From Nocardia mexicana NBRC 108244 (GTDB lineage Bacteria > Actinomycetota > Actinomycetes > Mycobacteriales > Mycobacteriaceae), in contig NZ_BDBV01000046.1 in NCBI RefSeq assembly GCF_001613165.1, positions 62,001-126,000 on the forward strand: 64,000 bases of DNA, in the 5' to 3' direction. Below, piece by piece: positions 60,352-64,000 of the stretch. Made by a program: the position numbers and the translations under genes. Under the pieces are notes generated by a model that did not search any database, had not been told where the DNA came from, and was given only the letters and a program-made list of their open reading frames with translations. How positions within the stretch are numbered: position 1 is the stretch's first letter; the number at the start of each line of letters is the position of its first letter.

Positions 60352-61248
60352 ATGACGTTGCTGGCTTTGGAGATCGGCCCGGCGGGGTTCGCGGCGAGCC
60401 GAGTGGCCGATGACGTCGGCGAAGACGACATCCGCAGGCATCCGATACCGGACCGGGCCGCCTGGGAGGTCTGCCGGGATCTGCTGCTGGAAGTGTCCGG
60501 TGAGGACGAGGTCACCGCCGTCGGTATCGCGTCGGTGGGCCCGATCGATATGGCCGCCGGGGTGGTGGCTCCGCCCGAAATCCCGGAGTGGCGCATGGGC
60601 TTCGGGATCATCGAGGCGGTCCAGAAGCTCTTTCCCGTGGCCACGATCCAGCTCGCGCTCGACGGCGTGTGCCTGGGCCTGGCCGAGCGCAACTTCGGGG
60701 CGACCAGCGAGGTGATGGACGCGCTGGCGGTCACGATCTCGCACCGGATCAGTGCCGGCGTCATGGTCGGCGGCTTCGTCGTGGTGGGCCGCACCGGGAA
60801 TGCCGGTCACATCGGGCACATGCTGGTGCCCGGGTTCGACGAGCAGTGCGAATGCGGCGGCCGCGGCTGTCTCGAGGCGGTGGCCGGAGGCGCCGCGCTG
60901 GTGCGCTGGGCGCAGGGTCAGGGCTGGCCTGGTCGCGGTGTCGAGGAGCTGGTCGAGTCCGCCGGGACCGGTGACGAGATCGCGACCGCGGCGCTGGGCC
61001 GGGCCGGTACGGCGCTGGGCCGCGCGATCGCCTCGGTGGCGCCGCTGCTGGATATCGACCGGGTGGTCGTCGGTGGCACGCTGGCCAAAGCGGGTGCGCC
61101 ACTGTGGAAACCGCTCAACAAGTCGGTCGCGACGCATGCCCGGGTGGGGTTCCTGACCGGGTTGCGCGTGGTTCCCTCCGAATTGGGTGACGTGGGCGTG
61201 CTGGCCGGGGCGGGCGTGCTCGCGCTGACCGCGGCACAGGCCGAGTAG
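60352..61248 (+). CDS. ROK family protein with degenerate phosphate loop
   Basis: 298 residues. The ROK zinc motif is complete: GHIGHMLVPGFDEQCECGGRGCLE with its histidine and cysteines. The C-terminal VVVGGTLAKAGAPLWKPL is typical. But the N-terminal nucleotide loop (normally DxGGTxx) reads EIGPAGF, and the usual (E)NDAN around the catalytic base reads LDGV, keeping only the aspartate. It may be a weak kinase or a pseudokinase sensor. The small hydrophilic start ATG 60352 has GGTGGG nearby. Confidence 0.8.
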   Translation: MTLLALEIGPAGFAASRVADDVGEDDIRRHPIPDRAAWEVCRDLLLEVSGEDEVTAVGIASVGPIDMAAGVVAPPEIPEWRMGFGIIEAVQKLFPVATIQLALDGVCLGLAERNFGATSEVMDALAVTISHRISAGVMVGGFVVVGRTGNAGHIGHMLVPGFDEQCECGGRGCLEAVAGGAALVRWAQGQGWPGRGVEELVESAGTGDEIATAALGRAGTALGRAIASVAPLLDIDRVVVGGTLAKAGAPLWKPLNKSVATHARVGFLTGLRVVPSELGDVGVLAGAGVLALTAAQAE

Positions 61249-61393
61249 CGGCGGCCGCGATCAGAGTCGACCGCCCAGTTCGCTGAATTCGGGACAAATC
61301 GGCAACGCCCACGTTAACGTCGGATGATCCCGCTGCTCAGGCGGGTCTTACCGGGCTGTATCGGCACCGTATCCAGAGATCCCGCTTGAATGA

Positions 61394-61445
61394 ACCGTTG
61401 TACAACGGTACATTGCCTGATGTCAGGTGATGGCTCGAACGAGCC
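61394..61445. promoter_or_regulatory. Three successive palindromes at the start of the GAF/PAS-like gene
   Basis: ACCGTTG-TA-CAACGGT (61394-61409, perfect), CCTGA-TG-TCAGG (61415-61426, perfect) and GGCTCG-AA-CGAGCC (61432-61445, perfect), spaced about 20 bases centre to centre. The first two suit dimeric repressors; the last could form a hairpin in the early message. Confidence 0.7.
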
Positions 61446-62626
61446 ATGATCCGGAGGAACGGCTGGTACAGGCAAGCGCGATGCGAAGTGACGCAGTGAT
61501 CCCATGGGTGACGATCGAAACGTTGGCGCCGGACTCGATGTCCGTGGCGTCGGTGGGGGAGGCGCCGCGCGACTTCGCGGGGTGGCAGCGTGTGCTGCAA
61601 CGGCTGCTGGGCAAGATCCCGGCGGTGTACGACAGCCTGTCGACGGCGCGGATCGCCGAGGCGATGCGGGCGGTCCGTGACCGGGCCGAAGAGGTCGACC
61701 TGCGGATACCGACGCGCTCGGGGGCGCATCTGCTGAAAATTCAGCCGGTGTTCGGTCCCGCGGGCGACGTCCACGCGGTCCGCCTGTGGCTGGGACCCGC
61801 CTCGGCACAGGTCCCGGAGCCGCGTGCCGCGGTCGGTGCGATCTGGGACCTGTCCACACAGACCCTGCAGCAGCCCAGCGGCATCACCCAGTTGTCGGGG
61901 ATCGCGGCCGAGGAGTACGTGCCGCGCATGTCGATCGCCGAGCTGTTCCATCGGATGTCGGCGTTCGATCGGCACGCCGAGGTCCTCGATCTCCTCTACG
62001 CGCCCGCACCGGGCAGCAAGATGCAGTTCGACGTCGCGATCCCGCACGGCTCGGGGCGACCGGGCCAGTGGCGCGTCACCATTCGCGGCCGCGACGACGT
62101 GCGCACGCGCGGCGCATGGTGGCTGATCGAGGACGTGTCCACCGAGGAGCTGCCCGCGTCGTGGTCGACCCTCGAGCGGGTGGGGCTGCGAGAAGCGCAC
62201 CGCCGGGCCGGGACTCATCTCGCGGTGGTGCAGCTCGAGCACACCAGCATTTCGCACTGGCTCACCGACCCGGCGCCATGGATCCGCTGGGACTATCTCT
62301 TCCGGCCGACCGACGTCTTTCATCCCGACGACCGGAATCGGTTGGTGGAGCTCGGCGACCGCCTGCGCTCCGGCGACACCGCGGGGGTCACGGTCCGTGC
62401 GCTGAACTACGGCGGCGGCTATACGCCGACATCCCTGCTGCTGTACCCGTATCCGGGATATTCCAGCCGGCAGCTGGCCATCGCGCAGCTGGTTCGGGTC
62501 GCCGACGACGTCCCCATGCTGGAACATCGGCAGGTCGTCGAGCCACGGCTGCGCGGGCCGATCGGATACGACGATCAGTTGCGTCACTGGCTGGCCGACC
62601 GCATGAAACGCACGCCCGCATACTGA
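61430..62626 (+). CDS. GAF/PAS-like domain protein (DUF5593-like)
   Basis: About 398 residues, cytosolic. Two sensory-fold-like halves can be seen: LRIPTRSGAHLLKIQPVFGPAGDVHAVRLWLGP and MQFDVAIPHGSGRPGQWRVTIRGRDDVRTRGAWWLIEDVS, followed by a C-terminal part with HLAVVQLEHTSISHWLTDPAPWIRWDYLFRP. It resembles GAF/PAS proteins seen in Nocardia near conjugation-type genes. The start is uncertain: GTG/ATG at 61427/61430, or ATG 61481, which would leave the three palindromes in the leader. No output domain is visible. Confidence 0.65.
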   Translation: MARTSHDPEERLVQASAMRSDAVIPWVTIETLAPDSMSVASVGEAPRDFAGWQRVLQRLLGKIPAVYDSLSTARIAEAMRAVRDRAEEVDLRIPTRSGAHLLKIQPVFGPAGDVHAVRLWLGPASAQVPEPRAAVGAIWDLSTQTLQQPSGITQLSGIAAEEYVPRMSIAELFHRMSAFDRHAEVLDLLYAPAPGSKMQFDVAIPHGSGRPGQWRVTIRGRDDVRTRGAWWLIEDVSTEELPASWSTLERVGLREAHRRAGTHLAVVQLEHTSISHWLTDPAPWIRWDYLFRPTDVFHPDDRNRLVELGDRLRSGDTAGVTVRALNYGGGYTPTSLLLYPYPGYSSRQLAIAQLVRVADDVPMLEHRQVVEPRLRGPIGYDDQLRHWLADRMKRTPAY

Positions 62627-62662
62627 TTTTCACCCTTCCCAGAGACGGGAACAGCAGGGGAA

Positions 62663-63709
62663 ATGGAAGCCCCCGCGCTCTCTACCATTTCGAGAGTGCG
62701 GCTAGCAGTTGGCAGAACGGCAGATTCGGGCGATGAGTTACTTCGCCGGATGGCCGCTCGCCGCCGCCGCGACAACGCGATCATCGCGGTATTGGCCGTT
62801 TTGGCCGTGCTGGGTGGCGGGCGCACGATCATCGGCTGGTTCACCCCACCACCGCCCAAACCCTCCGACAAGACGACGGTCTCGATCGTCGGTCACGCGC
62901 AGTTGGCGGAGTCGTTCGCCGAGGAGTTCGTGGTGACGTACCTGGGAGCCACGGCGGGGCAGCAGGAGCGGATCAACGAATTCGTCGACACCGGGCAACA
63001 ACTCAGCCTGCCGACCGTCGCGCGGCAGGTCTCCGACCCGATCGTCGTGTACTCGGCGCGAGACGGCGGCACGAGTCAGCTCGAAGTGTGGGCGGTGACC
63101 GTGTCGGTGCGGCCGAAGGCCACCGGCGCCGCCGGTGGCGCAGGAGGTGCCCGCGAGTACTACCGGGTGGCCGTGTCGGTGGCCACCGATGGTCGGTTGC
63201 GGGCGCTGGCGTTACCGGCGGCCGTCGCCCCGCCGGGGCGCGGTGACGATCTGGTGCTGAAGTACAAGGCGACCTGCGGGGCCGAGACCCCGGTTGCGCA
63301 GGTAGCGAGTGGATTCCTCTCGGCATTCCTCACCGGAACCGGGGACGTCACCCGATACGTCGCGCAGAACTCGGGTATCGCCGCACTCCGCCCCGCGCCG
63401 TTCGCCTCGGTCGAGACCGTATCGGTCAGTGCCGAAGGAACCGATTGCGGCACCAGCAATTCGAGCGAAGAGGTGCTGGCGATGGTCAATCCGAAGGCCG
63501 GTACCGGCCCCGCGCCGACGCTGGCCTATCCGCTGTCGATGATTCGCACCGCCGGACAGTGGCAGGTGCGGGCAATGGATCCCGTTCCGGCGCTGAAGAA
63601 TCCGCTGACCGTGGTCGCGGGCGGCGGGAGCAAACCGGGTTCCGCCTCCAGTGCCACCAGCACGTCGCCCTCGACCGCGGTGTCGGTTCCACCGGCGACA
63701 CAGAACTGA
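62663..63709 (+). CDS. Conjugation-type protein, TcpC/VirB8-like
   Basis: 348 residues: a cytoplasmic basic N-terminus (RRMAARRRRDN), one membrane helix (AIIAVLAVLAVLGGGRTII, about residues 37-55), then an extracytoplasmic region with two NTF2/VirB8-like halves (AESFAEEFVVTYLGATAGQQERI and VAQVASGFLSAFLTGTGDVTRYVAQNSGI), as in TcpC of Gram-positive conjugation systems. The last 35 residues are Ser/Thr/Pro-rich. Followed 18 bases later by a small membrane gene. Confidence 0.82.
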   Translation: MEAPALSTISRVRLAVGRTADSGDELLRRMAARRRRDNAIIAVLAVLAVLGGGRTIIGWFTPPPPKPSDKTTVSIVGHAQLAESFAEEFVVTYLGATAGQQERINEFVDTGQQLSLPTVARQVSDPIVVYSARDGGTSQLEVWAVTVSVRPKATGAAGGAGGAREYYRVAVSVATDGRLRALALPAAVAPPGRGDDLVLKYKATCGAETPVAQVASGFLSAFLTGTGDVTRYVAQNSGIAALRPAPFASVETVSVSAEGTDCGTSNSSEEVLAMVNPKAGTGPAPTLAYPLSMIRTAGQWQVRAMDPVPALKNPLTVVAGGGSKPGSASSATSTSPSTAVSVPPATQN

Positions 63710-63727
63710 TCCGGAAAGGGCAGTCTC

Positions 63728-63991
63728 ATGGGTAGTCAATTGGGCATCATCCTCTCCGAGGTGCTGCAATTCGTTCGCTGGGGTGGCTTGATCATCCTCA
63801 CCATCGTGATTCTCGGGATCTTCATCTCCGAGGCCGCGCGGTCGCGGCTGTCACCCGGCCGGATCCTGGTGGTCGCCGCGACCGGGATTCTGGCCGCCGT
63901 CATCTTCTGGCTGCTGCCGACGCTGGTGAACTACGCCCGCGTCGATTCGAATTCCATCGTTCCCGACCACCCCGTCGGGAGTTATCAGTGA
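63728..63991 (+). CDS. Small two-helix membrane protein of the conjugation-type module
   Basis: 87 residues with two hydrophobic helices (WGGLIILTIVILGIFISEAA and ILVVAATGILAAVIFWLLPTLV). Size and position between a TcpC-like gene and the next overlapping gene recall VirB2/TcpD-type small subunits. ATG 63728 follows GGAAAGGG. Confidence 0.7.
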   Translation: MGSQLGIILSEVLQFVRWGGLIILTIVILGIFISEAARSRLSPGRILVVAATGILAAVIFWLLPTLVNYARVDSNSIVPDHPVGSYQ

Positions 63992-64000
63992 GCCAAGTGA
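63988..64000 (+). CDS. Start of the next conjugation-module gene (cut by window end)
   Basis: GTG at 63988 overlaps the preceding stop (GTGA) and reads Val-Ser-Gln-Val before the window ends. In similar loci a PrgI/SCO6880-type protein or an ATPase follows; this cannot be checked here. Confidence 0.4.

Overview
The window looks like chromosomal DNA of a Nocardia or close mycolic-acid actinomycete. This is an inference from very high GC, frequent GTG and occasional TTG starts, overlapping GTGA/ATGA gene junctions, a WhiB-like protein, a DrrABC-type exporter, a TcpC-like conjugation protein and a very large NRPS. No rRNA, CRISPR array or intact transposase was seen; there is one tRNA, Gly(GCC).

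Layout. (1) 1-7.4 kb is a purine-to-glyoxylate block. Glycerate kinase, tartronate semialdehyde reductase and hydroxypyruvate isomerase run leftward. The uric acid genes (uraD, uraH, uox, an NCS2 permease) and an IclR regulator run rightward. A TTGACA-N17-TACATT promoter and an inverted repeat lie between them, and the decamer CTTCCGCTAT recurs upstream of the regulator. (2) 7.4-10.4 kb holds a NUDIX gene bracketed by a duplicated iclR 3' tail, an alpha/beta hydrolase with a CGNR zinc-finger partner, and a secreted trypsin-like protease. (3) 10.5-27.2 kb is a leftward biosynthetic locus: an isolated N-terminal piece of an adenylation domain, a 4533-residue trimodular NRPS (C-A-T-E-C-A-T-C-A-T-E-TE) and a three-gene ABC exporter. 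(4) 27.3-31.3 kb is a LacI-type repressor divergent from a Frc-type sugar ABC transporter. (5) 31.3-33.9 kb is an accessory cassette of Scr1/DUF5753 and DUF6879 type with a frameshifted gene, bracketed by a duplicated tail of the sugar ATPase gene and ending beside tRNA-Gly. (6) 34.3-42.5 kb holds ctaD, a luciferase-like oxidoreductase, small proteins, an ArsR-SRPBCC fusion, a secreted SGNH hydrolase and an ABC-F ATPase. (7) 43-47.4 kb holds an HPF/RaiA protein, a long G/T-rich repeat tract, and a secreted GH20 hexosaminidase coupled to a CocE/PepX-type hydrolase. (8) 47.7-60.3 kb mixes hydrolases with their own TetR, MerR and WhiB-like regulators, an AAA/DUF4143 ATPase with a 23-bp repeat array upstream, TerD, DoxX-like and RidA proteins. 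(9) 60.3-64 kb holds a ROK protein with a degenerate phosphate loop, a GAF/PAS-like protein, and the start of a conjugation-type module that runs off the right edge.

The most unusual material is the NRPS locus: an orphan A-domain fragment, near-identical A2 and A3 pockets, and 27-bp minisatellites inside the third condensation domain. Next are the two accessory insertions marked by duplicated 3' gene tails, the 23-bp repeats before the DUF4143 gene and the 0.5-kb G/T-rich tract. Specificity codes and families were read by eye from motifs; no database was searched.
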